Source of the DNA: Crocinitomicaceae bacterium
GTDB taxonomy: Bacteria > Bacteroidota > Bacteroidia > Flavobacteriales_D > Crocinitomicaceae
DNA: 14,218 nt
Direction of reading: 5' to 3'
NCBI GenBank assembly: GCA_015662935.1
Contig: DQTF01000171.1
Span: forward strand, 1-14,218
Positions 1 to 7,763 of the stretch are shown in pieces. Each line of letters starts with the position of its first letter. The stretch's first letter is position 1. The notes beneath the pieces are model-generated. The model saw nothing but the letters and a program-made list of their open reading frames with translations. It was not told where the DNA came from and did no database searches. The translations under genes were made by a program, and so were the position numbers.

Positions 1-3000
1 ATTGCAAAAGAGAAAGCTAATGCAGAACAAGAAGCAGAGGCTTTAGCCCAAAAAGAAGCTTATGATGCGACCATTTCTGCTGCCGATCATGCTTTTGATC
101 TAGCAAATTGGGATGAAGCAACAGCGAAATATAGAGAAGCAATGTCTTTTGATGCTTCGCAAAATTATCCAAATGAGCGTTTGACTTTAATAGAAGAGAA
201 GATTGCTGAAGAAAAGGTAAAGGCCGAACAGGAAGCAGATATACTAGCAAAAAAAGCGGAAGAAGCCGCCGCCGCTTTAGCTTTAACGGAGAAATACAAT
301 AGCGTTATTGTTTTAGCTGATAATGCGTTTAATTCTTCTAATTGGGAGGAGGCAACGAGCAAGTATCAAGAAGCAATGTCGATTGATGCTGCTCAAAGTT
401 ATCCTTCTGAACAAATAGCTTTGATTAAGGCAAAACTCGAAGAACAAAAACAATTGGCAGAAGAAGAACTGGCTGAAAAAGAAAAACTCGATAAATATAA
501 TGCATTGGTGGTAGAAGCGGAAGGTCTTTTTAATTCTTCTAATTATACAGATGCAATTAGTAAGTACAGAGAAGCATTACTTGTAGATAATTCACAATCG
601 TATCCTGTTGAGCAAATCGCTATAATTGAACAATTAATTTCTGAGAAGCAGTCTGAAGCTGATAAACTAGCTGCAGAAGCGAAAAAGAAAGCAGAAATCA
701 GTGCTTTATTAGCAGAAGGACAAACTCTATTTTCAAAAGATAAATTGGAGGATGCAAAATCAAAATTTGAGCAAGTAATTATTTTGGAGAGTTCAAATTC
801 GGTTGCAGTAAGTAAGATTCAAGAAATCAATGCTAAACTTTTAACCCAACAACAAGAGTTAAATAAGGAACAAGCTTTCAATGATTTAAAAGATGAAGGT
901 TATCGCCTTGCTGGAATTGGAGAATTACCATCTGCAAAGAATAAATTAATTCAAGCAATTGCTATTAAACAAGACAATGCTGTGCAAGCTAAAATTACAG
1001 AGATTGAAGGACTCATTCAAGCAAGAAACGCAGCGAAGAGTATTGACGAAAATTACGCAAGTATCTTAGAAGAAGCAAGTCGAAAAGAAATTAGTCATGA
1101 TTATGTTGCTGCTATTTCTAAATACAATGAAGCGCTCGCAGTTAAACCTGGAGAATCATTTCCTCAGCAAAAAATCAATGAGTTAAAGAATCTTTTGGAG
1201 AATGAAAAGGAAGCAAAAACCATTGATGAAAAGTATAAGAAGTCAATGGATAGAGGTGATGACTTAATGACTCATAAAGATTATTTAGGAGCAATTCAAG
1301 CATATAACGAAGCACTTTCTTTCAAACCTTCAGAACAAGAGCCAGTTGATAAAGCAGCTGAAGCTGAACGACTTGAAAAAGCAAAGGATAATGATTCTGA
1401 TAAGCAGTATGAGAAAATTATTACCGTTGCGCAAAAGAAAATTGATGCAGCAGAATACGTTAGAGCAATCGAATTATTGAACCGAGCAAAAGGATTACGT
1501 CCAACTGATGATAGACCTCAAAAAATGTTGGATAGAATTGGAATTCTTAAAAAACAAGAGGCAGAGTTCATTGCTCTGATGAATGAAGGGAATACTTTAG
1601 CTTCAAATAAAAAATATCAGGATGCAATCACAAAATATGAAGCTGCAGGAAGAAAAAAGCCAACAGCAATTGAACCAGATGAGAAAATTGCCGAAATGCG
1701 TAGACTGATTGCTTCTTTTAATTCAGTTAATCAAAAAAATGCACTCTATACTGAGTATATGGAGAAAGGGGATTCTCAACTACAGTCTGAGAAGTATGTA
1801 GAATCACTCACTCATTTTCAGAATGCCTTGTCTGCAAAGCCAGGTGATATAACTGCTAAGAATAAGATCAATGAGGTGCAACAAATTCTAGATGATATAT
1901 CCAATCAAAAGAATGCTGAGTTGGATTTGAAAAATCGTTTTGATGCACTTGTGAAGATTGCAGATGGTTCATTCTCTGCTTCAGAATACGGAGAAGCGAG
2001 AGGTAAGTACGAGGAAGCTTTAGGCTTATTACCTGGTAATTCATATGTTGAATATCAAATTAATGAATGCATAAAGCAACAAAGATTGGCAACCTCTGCT
2101 CAAGCGGAAAAAGAATACCAAAAAATAATCAAGGCAGCAGATAAGAATTTCAACAAGGAGAAATACGAGAAAGCAATCGATTATTATACACGTGCAATTG
2201 GTTTCAAACCTGCGGATCCTTATCCAAAAGAAAAGTTAGCAGAAATTAATGGGATTTTAAATCCTGCGAGTGTTGCGTCTGCAGAATTGGAAGACCTTGG
2301 TGATCCTTTTGACAGTTCTATTATGGATGGCTCTTTTATTCTTGCAAAAGCAGAAGCAGAAAGGAAATCATTGAAGAAAATAAAAATTGAGCGTAAATAT
2401 AGAGCGATTCAAGGTGGCGCAACAGCCAAAACGGTTGACAATATGTCTGATCACTACCAAACGTCGAATGACATTTACATGGCGTATGAGAGAATATCAA
2501 TTGATGCGGGTGAAAATAATTTGAATCAAGATGAAATTGCAGCTGCATTGCGAAAAGCGAAGCTAGAATTAGAGAATGAAGATGCTCAAAATATTCAATA
2601 CGAAAAAGCTGAAAACATTGCAGACCAATCAATTCTTTATCAAATTAATGAGGAGTCATTGATTGATTACGGCGAAAGAGAAGATGTTTACAGAGAGAAC
2701 AGCGACTTAATGAAAAAAGTACAAACTTCTCACATGGATGCAAGATCAATTGATATTGCTGATGATTATTCTGCAAATATTCAATCAGACCAAGATTTGA
2801 TTGAGATTAAATCAAAATTTGATGACGGTATTGTCGAGCGTTTTGAAGAAAGAGCAGAGGTTGCTGAGAATGTCAAAGTTATTCAAAAAATCGCACAACA
2901 AGCACACCAAGAAAGAGAATACAGCAACAACGAAGGACTGATTTCTGATCAAGTTGAATTGGATAAAATTGAGGTTGCACAGGAAGAACATGCTAAAATT

Positions 3001-3729
3001 GAAAGCATCTATGCGCAAGGTAATAATGAGGTTTTAAAAACTGGTTTGAAGGAATTGGCTGAAGCCCATGACAATGAATTGTATCGTGAAACGAGTAAAT
3101 ACAGAGACAATAAAATAGCGATTGATGATGAGGTAAAAACTAATTCAGAGATTGTTGAAATGGAAAATAAAGCACATGCTGAAAAAGTGAAGTACATTGA
3201 AAGAATGGACAAAAAAGCAACCATTCAAACAGTTGAAGCATTAGAGGGAGATTTACAAGAAAGATTGAATGCTCGTAAAGAAATTTATGATGTGTATGCG
3301 AATGTTAGTGAGAATACGAGAGAAGAAGTTGTGAAATTAGAAAGTAATAATGAAGATTTAAAGGAAGTTAACAAAACAATTACTGCTAAAGAATCAGCAA
3401 ATAACATTGGGAAGAAAGAAGATTTATACGCGGCACAAGCGGAACTAAATAAAGTAACCGATAAGCAAAAAGATAAACCAATTATTGGAAATACTCTTGG
3501 AGAAGAATATCCTGAAGGAGTTTCTCAAGAATCATTTACTAAAAGCGATCAAGACGGTTTAGTGACTACAATTATTACACGTAGAGTTGTGGTGATTGAA
3601 GGGCATGCAAATGTTTACGTTAGAACGCAATCTTTACACGGAATTACATACAGCAAAAATGGAAAACCTAGTTTATCAAGTACTTGGAATAAAGAAACAC
3701 AAGGCCCTCACTTGGAGCGTCATTTTTAG
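1..3729 (+). CDS. Large TPR-like repeat and coiled-coil protein, 5' truncated by window edge
   Basis: The frame is open from the first base (1242 codons shown), so the true start lies upstream; the ATG at 142 is internal. Residues 1 to about 750 contain roughly ten helical repeats of TPR type. Each has a core like 'Y..A...F....Y..AI.KY.EAL...P' followed by a 'YP.E.I..I...L' helix. In the first three repeats the YP marks lie 78 and 67 residues apart, joined by Ala/Glu/Lys-rich linkers, and similarity is visible in the DNA around 100-150, 330-380 and 530-580. From about residue 754 to 1190 the protein is highly charged, predicted helical and without TPR spacing. It ends in a compact tail (from about 3550) with 'TRRVVVIEG' and 'YSKNGKP', a C-terminal style I associate with large Bacteroidota envelope or motility proteins. 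A scaffold role is inference. No catalytic motif is seen. The last 71 bases overlap the next gene. Confidence 0.85.
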   Translation: MAKEKANAEQEAEALAQKEAYDATISAADHAFDLANWDEATAKYREAMSFDASQNYPNERLTLIEEKIAEEKVKAEQEADILAKKAEEAAAALALTEKYNSVIVLADNAFNSSNWEEATSKYQEAMSIDAAQSYPSEQIALIKAKLEEQKQLAEEELAEKEKLDKYNALVVEAEGLFNSSNYTDAISKYREALLVDNSQSYPVEQIAIIEQLISEKQSEADKLAAEAKKKAEISALLAEGQTLFSKDKLEDAKSKFEQVIILESSNSVAVSKIQEINAKLLTQQQELNKEQAFNDLKDEGYRLAGIGELPSAKNKLIQAIAIKQDNAVQAKITEIEGLIQARNAAKSIDENYASILEEASRKEISHDYVAAISKYNEALAVKPGESFPQQKINELKNLLENEKEAKTIDEKYKKSMDRGDDLMTHKDYLGAIQAYNEALSFKPSEQEPVDKAAEAERLEKAKDNDSDKQYEKIITVAQKKIDAAEYVRAIELLNRAKGLRPTDDRPQKMLDRIGILKKQEAEFIALMNEGNTLASNKKYQDAITKYEAAGRKKPTAIEPDEKIAEMRRLIASFNSVNQKNALYTEYMEKGDSQLQSEKYVESLTHFQNALSAKPGDITAKNKINEVQQILDDISNQKNAELDLKNRFDALVKIADGSFSASEYGEARGKYEEALGLLPGNSYVEYQINECIKQQRLATSAQAEKEYQKIIKAADKNFNKEKYEKAIDYYTRAIGFKPADPYPKEKLAEINGILNPASVASAELEDLGDPFDSSIMDGSFILAKAEAERKSLKKIKIERKYRAIQGGATAKTVDNMSDHYQTSNDIYMAYERISIDAGENNLNQDEIAAALRKAKLELENEDAQNIQYEKAENIADQSILYQINEESLIDYGEREDVYRENSDLMKKVQTSHMDARSIDIADDYSANIQSDQDLIEIKSKFDDGIVERFEERAEVAENVKVIQKIAQQAHQEREYSNNEGLISDQVELDKIEVAQEEHAKIESIYAQGNNEVLKTGLKELAEAHDNELYRETSKYRDNKIAIDDEVKTNSEIVEMENKAHAEKVKYIERMDKKATIQTVEALEGDLQERLNARKEIYDVYANVSENTREEVVKLESNNEDLKEVNKTITAKESANNIGKKEDLYAAQAELNKVTDKQKDKPIIGNTLGEEYPEGVSQESFTKSDQDGLVTTIITRRVVVIEGHANVYVRTQSLHGITYSKNGKPSLSSTWNKETQGPHLERHF

Positions 3730-4741
3730 TAGTTTCTTTTTATTTTCTTGTTCTGAGATTGTAAAAACAACTTCTTCACACGTTGAAATTTACGGAGAAA
3801 CGCAAGGCACAACTTACTCCATTATCCTTGCAGAAAAAGGAGTTCCAATTACAAAAAAGCAAATTGATTCTATTTTTACAGCATTCGACTTGTCGCTTTC
3901 AACCTATGTTGAAGGTTCTGTAATTTCCCAAATTAATCGTTCTGAAAGTAATTTCAATATTCTTGACAAGAATCATTTTTATCGAGAATGCTATCAATTG
4001 AGCCAAGATATTTACTCCAAAACGGATGGCTTTTTCGATCCGTCAGTTTTTCCTTTGGTAAAAGGTTGGGGCTTTATGAACCACATGGATTCTCCTCTTT
4101 CAAAAAATGAAGTTGATTCCATTCTTACTTTTGTTTCATTTGAAAAAGAACGCTTTCATCAAGTTGAATTTAAAGATGATTCTATTTTCTTTGAAAAGTC
4201 CAATCCGAATTTTAAAATTGACTTCAATGCAATTGCACAAGGTCAATCGGTAGATGTTGTGGCTGATTATTTAAAAAGCAAAGGATACTCTAATTTCTAT
4301 GTTGAAGTTGGCGGAGAACTGAAAGTAAGCGGATTCAATCGGGAAGGAGTAAAATGGAAAATAGGAATTGATTCTCCAAAAGAGAATTTAGAACATCGAG
4401 AATTGGAAAATATTCTTCATTTGACAAATGCTTCAATTGCAACAAGTGGAAATTATCGTAAGTTTTATGTAAAAGATGGTGTAAAATACACTCATTCTCT
4501 TAATCCGAAAACTGGTTTTCCTGTTCATCACTCTCTATTAAGTGTCACTGTGATTGCAGAAGATTGCGCAACGGCAGATGGCTATGCTACATCTTTTATG
4601 GTAATGGGAAAAGAAGCGACCTTGAGTTTTGTCGAAAATCATCCCGAAGAGAAGCTTGAAGTTTACCTGCTGTCAGCAGCTGAGAATGATTCCATCGATC
4701 GAGAAATGTCAGTAGGATTCTCACAATACTTGCAAGAATAA
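3659..4741 (+). CDS. apbE: FAD:protein FMN transferase ApbE, lipoprotein
   Basis: ApbE-family enzymes move FMN from FAD onto a Thr/Ser of extracytoplasmic targets such as NqrB, NqrC or RnfG, using Mg2+. The 360-residue product begins with a lysine-rich n-region and a hydrophobic stretch ending in the lipobox FLFSC (Cys31), so it should be an outer-surface or periplasmic lipoprotein. Family signatures are present: 'FDPSVFPLVKGWGF' at about 126-139, 'AIAQG' at 191-195 (canonical GIAKG), 'VGGE' at 217-220, 'ATSGNY' at 261-266, 'YTHSLNPKTG' at 277-286, and a late 'DCATADGYATS' segment whose Asp307 matches the metal ligand. ATG 3659 was chosen because it is the only ATG giving a normal signal peptide. 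Upstream in-frame starts (TTG 3596, ATG 3605 and 3611) would add a polar leader. The start lies inside the preceding gene, which suggests translational coupling. No flavinylated target gene is visible in the window. Confidence 0.9.
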   Translation: MENLVYQVLGIKKHKALTWSVIFSSFFLFSCSEIVKTTSSHVEIYGETQGTTYSIILAEKGVPITKKQIDSIFTAFDLSLSTYVEGSVISQINRSESNFNILDKNHFYRECYQLSQDIYSKTDGFFDPSVFPLVKGWGFMNHMDSPLSKNEVDSILTFVSFEKERFHQVEFKDDSIFFEKSNPNFKIDFNAIAQGQSVDVVADYLKSKGYSNFYVEVGGELKVSGFNREGVKWKIGIDSPKENLEHRELENILHLTNASIATSGNYRKFYVKDGVKYTHSLNPKTGFPVHHSLLSVTVIAEDCATADGYATSFMVMGKEATLSFVENHPEEKLEVYLLSAAENDSIDREMSVGFSQYLQE

Positions 4742-4818
4742 CTTTATTAAGCATCAAATTGTGTGTAAGTATTGATTCGATTGTTTTTAGATCAAAATTA
4801 TTCTTGTAATTTCATAGT

Positions 4819-5187
4819 ATGGATAAAATTAAATCTAGTTTTTTGGCAAGAGCAATTGTTATTGGTTTAATGATGCTGTTCAGCTTTTTTATTATCAGTC
4901 ATTATTGGATGTTATCTCCCGACGATTCTATTACTCAAATCCCCAGAACTTTGTTGCTAGTAGTTTTCGGCTATATATTGTTTCAAATTCTTAAACGCTT
5001 TCTGTTTCAAAAGAAAAACTGGTGGGACTGGTTGTACTACATAGGCCTAATTAGCATTGTTGTTCCTGTTTATTTTGGAGAAGATACTAACATCAGTACA
5101 ATGTATTCATTGGCTAAGTTTGGCGTATTATTTTTAATGGTTCCATTATTGCTCGATGCAATTCAATTAATGAATGAAAAAAAATAA
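4819..5187 (+). CDS. Small integral membrane protein of unknown function
   Basis: I do not recognise this 122-residue protein. It appears to have four hydrophobic helices, at about residues 9-28, 43-61, 70-86 and 96-115. They are separated by a basic, aromatic loop ('KRFLFQKKNWWDW') and a short acidic loop ('FGEDTN'). The positive loop lies between helices 2 and 3, which with the basic N-terminus (MDKIK) fits N-in/C-in topology. It starts 77 bases after apbE and its end overlaps the possible start of the thioredoxin-like gene, so it probably heads the 4819-7105 cluster. A TATTCTTG at 4799-4806 resembles the Bacteroidota -7 box, but TTG triplets upstream are not ideally spaced, so a promoter here is only possible. 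Confidence 0.7.
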   Translation: MDKIKSSFLARAIVIGLMMLFSFFIISHYWMLSPDDSITQIPRTLLLVVFGYILFQILKRFLFQKKNWWDWLYYIGLISIVVPVYFGEDTNISTMYSLAKFGVLFLMVPLLLDAIQLMNEKK

Positions 5188-5734
5188 AGTCATGGGGAAA
5201 ATAATTTTTGGAGTATTAGCAGTAAGTATCATGCCCGTCGTTTTGTCATTTAGAAGCGAGAAAGGTGGAGAAGAAAAAATCAATTGGATGTCTTGGGAAG
5301 AAGCAGTGATTCTTTCGAAAGAGAACCCCAAACGAATATTCATTGACGTTTATACAGAATGGTGTGGTTGGTGCAAGAGAATGGATAAAACAACTTTCTC
5401 GGATAAAGAAGTGGCAACATTTATGAACAAAAACTTCTACGCTGTAAAGTTAGATGCAGAACAAAAAGAAGATATTATTTTTCAAAATAATACGTTTAAA
5501 TTTCTTCCAGATGCTGGGAGAAGAGGTGTTCATGAATTGGCAAAAGCATTGCTAGATGGAAAAATGAGTTACCCTTCAATTGTTTATATGGATGAACAGT
5601 TTAGAAGAATTACGATTTCTGCAGGGTACAAAGATGCTAAGGGAATTATGCCGGAGTTAAAATATGTTGGCAAAGGTATTTATGAAAAAATGACTTGGCA
5701 AGATTACTACCAGTCACTTAATTTGGAAAAATAA
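5174..5734 (+). CDS. Exported thioredoxin-fold protein with WCGWCK active site
   Basis: The 186-residue product has an N-terminal hydrophobic segment (about residues 8-26) after a lysine-rich n-region, fitting an uncleaved anchor or signal peptide; no lipobox is seen. A thioredoxin_7/DUF255-like domain follows: 'IFIDVYTEWCGWCKRMD' at 55-71 with Cys64 and Cys67 as the CxxC pair, 'YAVKLDAEQKE' at 89-99 and the cis-proline loop 'SYPSIVYMD' with Pro134. Between them lies a segment including 'PDAGRRGVHELAKALLDGK', typical of Bacteroidota members of this group as I recall them. It probably acts as a periplasmic thiol-disulfide reductase or isomerase; the substrate is unknown. ATG 5174 overlaps the upstream gene by 14 bases. 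ATG 5192, four bases after the upstream stop, is a plausible alternative start. Only three bases separate its stop from mpl. Confidence 0.85.
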   Translation: MKKNKVMGKIIFGVLAVSIMPVVLSFRSEKGGEEKINWMSWEEAVILSKENPKRIFIDVYTEWCGWCKRMDKTTFSDKEVATFMNKNFYAVKLDAEQKEDIIFQNNTFKFLPDAGRRGVHELAKALLDGKMSYPSIVYMDEQFRRITISAGYKDAKGIMPELKYVGKGIYEKMTWQDYYQSLNLEK

Positions 5735-5737
5735 AGA

Positions 5738-7105
5738 ATGAATAAGAATTCTAAAAGAGTCCATTTTATTGCCATTGGCGGAAGCGCTATGCATAACTTG
5801 GCAATAGCTTTGAGTAGAAAAGGTTTTTTAGTGACGGGTTCAGATGATGAAATATTTGAACCTTCGAAATCACGTTTAAACAAACAAGAAATCCTTCCAA
5901 GTCAATTAGGATGGAATGCGGAGAATATTGATGAGAACATAGAAGCAATCATTCTTGGAATGCATGCAAGAGAAGATAATCCTGAATTGCTTCGGGCAAA
6001 AGACTTGAATTTGCCAATTTATTCTTATCCAGAGTATTTATACGAGCAAAGCAAGAGCAAAAAAAGAATAGTAATTGGTGGTTCTCACGGGAAAACAACA
6101 ATTACCTCTATGATTTTACATGCCGTAAATGAATTGGGAATTGACGTTGATTATATGGTCGGTGCACAATTGGAAGGATATGACTGCATGGTTAAATTAA
6201 CCAATTCTGCGGAGATAATGCTTCTCGAAGGCGATGAATATTTAAGTTCTCCCATAGATAGACGTCCAAAATTTCATTTATACAAGCCTGATGTTGCGAT
6301 TATAAGTGGAATCGCTTGGGATCACATTAATGTTTTTCCAACCTTTGATAATTACGTAGATCAATTTAGAATTTTTTGTTCTCTGATTGAGAAAAATGGA
6401 GTCTTAGTTTATAATTCGGAGGACGAAGAAGCCAATCAATTGGGAAATGAATTTTCAACGAAATTGAAAGCTGTCGCTTATCAAACTCCAGATTATTCGG
6501 TTACGAATACTGGAACAATTCTTCACTTTGACAACAAAGATTATCCCTTACAAATTTTCGGGGGACATAACTTACAGAATTTAATGGGGGCTATGAATGT
6601 AGCTAAAGAAATTGGTATTCCAAACGATGATTTTCTAAATGCAATGAAATCTTTTACAGGTGCAGGCAAACGTTTAGAAAAAATTACAGAGAATGATTCT
6701 TTTGTCATGTATAAAGACTTTGCGCATTCTCCTTCTAAACTGAAAGCAACCACAAAAGCAGTGAAAGAACAATACGCCGACAGAACAGTAGTTGCTTGTA
6801 TGGAATTACATACGTTTTCATCATTGAAGAAAGAGTTTTTACCTCAATACAAAGACGCAATGGAGAGTGCAGATGTAGCCATTGTCTACTATAGTCCAGA
6901 AGTTGTGCAACATAAAAAATTAGCACCAATTACTAAAGAATTAGTGAAAGATGGCTTTGGAGGTGATGTATTGGTTTTAAATCAGACAGAAGAAGTGCTA
7001 GATTTTATCCATGAGCAAAATTGGAATAATGCCGTTTTGTTAATGATGTCCTCGGGTAATTTTGATGGAATTAATTATGAAGAATTAGGCAATAAACTAA
7101 GTTAA
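5738..7105 (+). CDS. mpl: UDP-N-acetylmuramate:L-alanyl-gamma-D-glutamyl-meso-diaminopimelate ligase (Mpl)
   Basis: Mpl recycles cell-wall tripeptide by joining it to UDP-MurNAc with ATP in the cytoplasm. The 455-residue length is normal for Mur ligases. Three domains can be followed. The N-terminal nucleotide-sugar domain has 'HFIAIGGSAMHNLA' at 9-22 and 'VTGSDDEIFEPS' at 32-43. The ATPase domain has the P-loop 'GGSHGKTT' at 114-121, 'LEGDEY' at 163-168 and 'WDHINVF' at 194-200. The C-terminal domain has 'GGHNLQNLMGA' at 275-285, 'GAGKRLE' at 308-314 and 'DFAHSPSK' at 327-334. The 'HNLQNLMGA' and 'DFAHSPSK' patterns fit Mpl better than MurC, although MurC annotation of such proteins is common. 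Its start lies three bases after the thioredoxin-like gene, so the two are almost certainly co-transcribed. No good terminator follows. Confidence 0.88.
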   Translation: MNKNSKRVHFIAIGGSAMHNLAIALSRKGFLVTGSDDEIFEPSKSRLNKQEILPSQLGWNAENIDENIEAIILGMHAREDNPELLRAKDLNLPIYSYPEYLYEQSKSKKRIVIGGSHGKTTITSMILHAVNELGIDVDYMVGAQLEGYDCMVKLTNSAEIMLLEGDEYLSSPIDRRPKFHLYKPDVAIISGIAWDHINVFPTFDNYVDQFRIFCSLIEKNGVLVYNSEDEEANQLGNEFSTKLKAVAYQTPDYSVTNTGTILHFDNKDYPLQIFGGHNLQNLMGAMNVAKEIGIPNDDFLNAMKSFTGAGKRLEKITENDSFVMYKDFAHSPSKLKATTKAVKEQYADRTVVACMELHTFSSLKKEFLPQYKDAMESADVAIVYYSPEVVQHKKLAPITKELVKDGFGGDVLVLNQTEEVLDFIHEQNWNNAVLLMMSSGNFDGINYEELGNKLS

Positions 7106-7130
7106 ATTCCGTAAATTAGTTATACAAACA

Positions 7131-7685
7131 ATGATAGCTAACTTATAAATTTTTTATTCCCTTTCGTATTAATCCTTTTATTTTCTTGTAATAAAGACAA
7201 AGTAATTGATTCACAAGTAAAAGCAATATGGATTTCTGAAGCATTTTCTAGTTTAACCTCGAATACTTTTCCAAATGTGAAGGCTATTTCGTGGTGGCAT
7301 GAAAACTTTGATGGATCTCGTTTAAGAATAGACTCTTCTCAGTTTGTAAGTGATCCAATTTTTTCTTCGAATAAGTTACAAATTCCTTCTGCTGGAATGT
7401 ATCACGCAGCATATCATTGATATTTGTAACACAAATGGTGCAAACAATATTATTTGGTTTTTTCACGTGGATGCGTATAGAGAATCTGATGTTGCACGGA
7501 ATTATTTGGAGAATTATTATCCTAGTGATGCGTACATTGATTGGATTGGAGTAAGTGTTTATGGTCCACAAACTCAAAGAGAAGATTACCAACCTTTCTC
7601 AGAGATTTTATCTGATGTATATCCTTTTTTAACCAATCTATCGAGTAAACCTATTGCAATTTTAGAGTTTACAATTACGGAATAG
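7131..7685 (+). pseudogene. Decayed GH26-type glycoside hydrolase lipoprotein with permuted segment order
   Basis: This covers the gap between mpl and the next lipoprotein gene. An ATG at 7131 gives 'MIANL' and then a stop. In another frame, open from 7142 to 7420, a lipoprotein-like leader 'FLFPFVLILLFSCNK' appears, so a frameshift near 7143 breaks the signal peptide. The same frame continues with 'WISEAF' (7229) and 'VKAISWWHENFDGSRLRIDSS' split across about 7277-7339, a motif that lies at the C-terminal end of GH26 proteins. It then reads 'IPSAGMYHAAY' (about 7382-7414), like the start of such a catalytic domain, and stops at 7418-7420. The third frame from 7410 to 7685 gives 'HIIDICNTNGANNIIWFFH', 'DWIGVSVYG' and 'KPIAILEFTITE', then TAG; the Glu of 'ILEF' matches the family nucleophile region. 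The 'HE.N' acid/base region is missing. The locus is not a functional hydrolase. Assignment to GH26 rather than another (beta/alpha)8 clan is by motif memory. Confidence 0.75.
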
Positions 7686-7693
7686 TTTTAAAT

Positions 7694-7711
7694 ATACGTC
7701 ATTCTACGTAT
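7694..7711. repeat. Inverted repeat ATACGT-N6-ACGTAT upstream of the GCTD lipoprotein gene
   Basis: Two perfect 6-base arms (7694-7699 and 7706-7711) flank a six-base spacer and end where the -33 region of the proposed promoter begins. The size and placement could suit a dimeric regulator site. With six-base arms in AT-rich DNA, chance is a serious alternative. Confidence 0.3.
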
Positions 7712-7741
7712 TTCAGAATCTGTATTTGTACAATACATTTG
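7711..7741 (+). promoter_or_regulatory. Bacteroidota-type promoter for the GCTD lipoprotein gene
   Basis: TACATTTG at 7734-7741 is a perfect match to the TAnnTTTG -7 consensus of Bacteroidota sigma factors. A TTTC at 7711-7714 lies 19 bases upstream, where the -33 TTTG is expected. The predicted transcription start, about seven bases downstream, leaves a leader of roughly 15 bases before ATG 7764. ATTTGTA occurs twice here (7724-7730 and 7737-7743), and the 8-base palindrome TTGTACAA lies at 7726-7733. Confidence 0.5.
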
Positions 7742-7763
7742 TATCAAACAAAAACAGATCATT

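Noticed and set aside
4781..4806. Possible promoter before the membrane protein (TTG 4781, TATTCTTG 4799-4806)
   Set aside because: The -7 box has one mismatch and the TTG triplets give spacers of 15 or 24 bases, outside the usual range, so it was not listed as a feature.
7095..7121. Inverted repeat AACTAA...TTAGTT after mpl
   Set aside because: A six-base AT-only stem with a 15-base loop and no T tract is not a convincing terminator.
7350..7685. Open frame that could be called a separate 111-residue protein
   Set aside because: Its first 20 residues are out-of-frame reading of the upstream block, and the rest is an internal piece of a GH26-type domain. It is part of the decayed locus.
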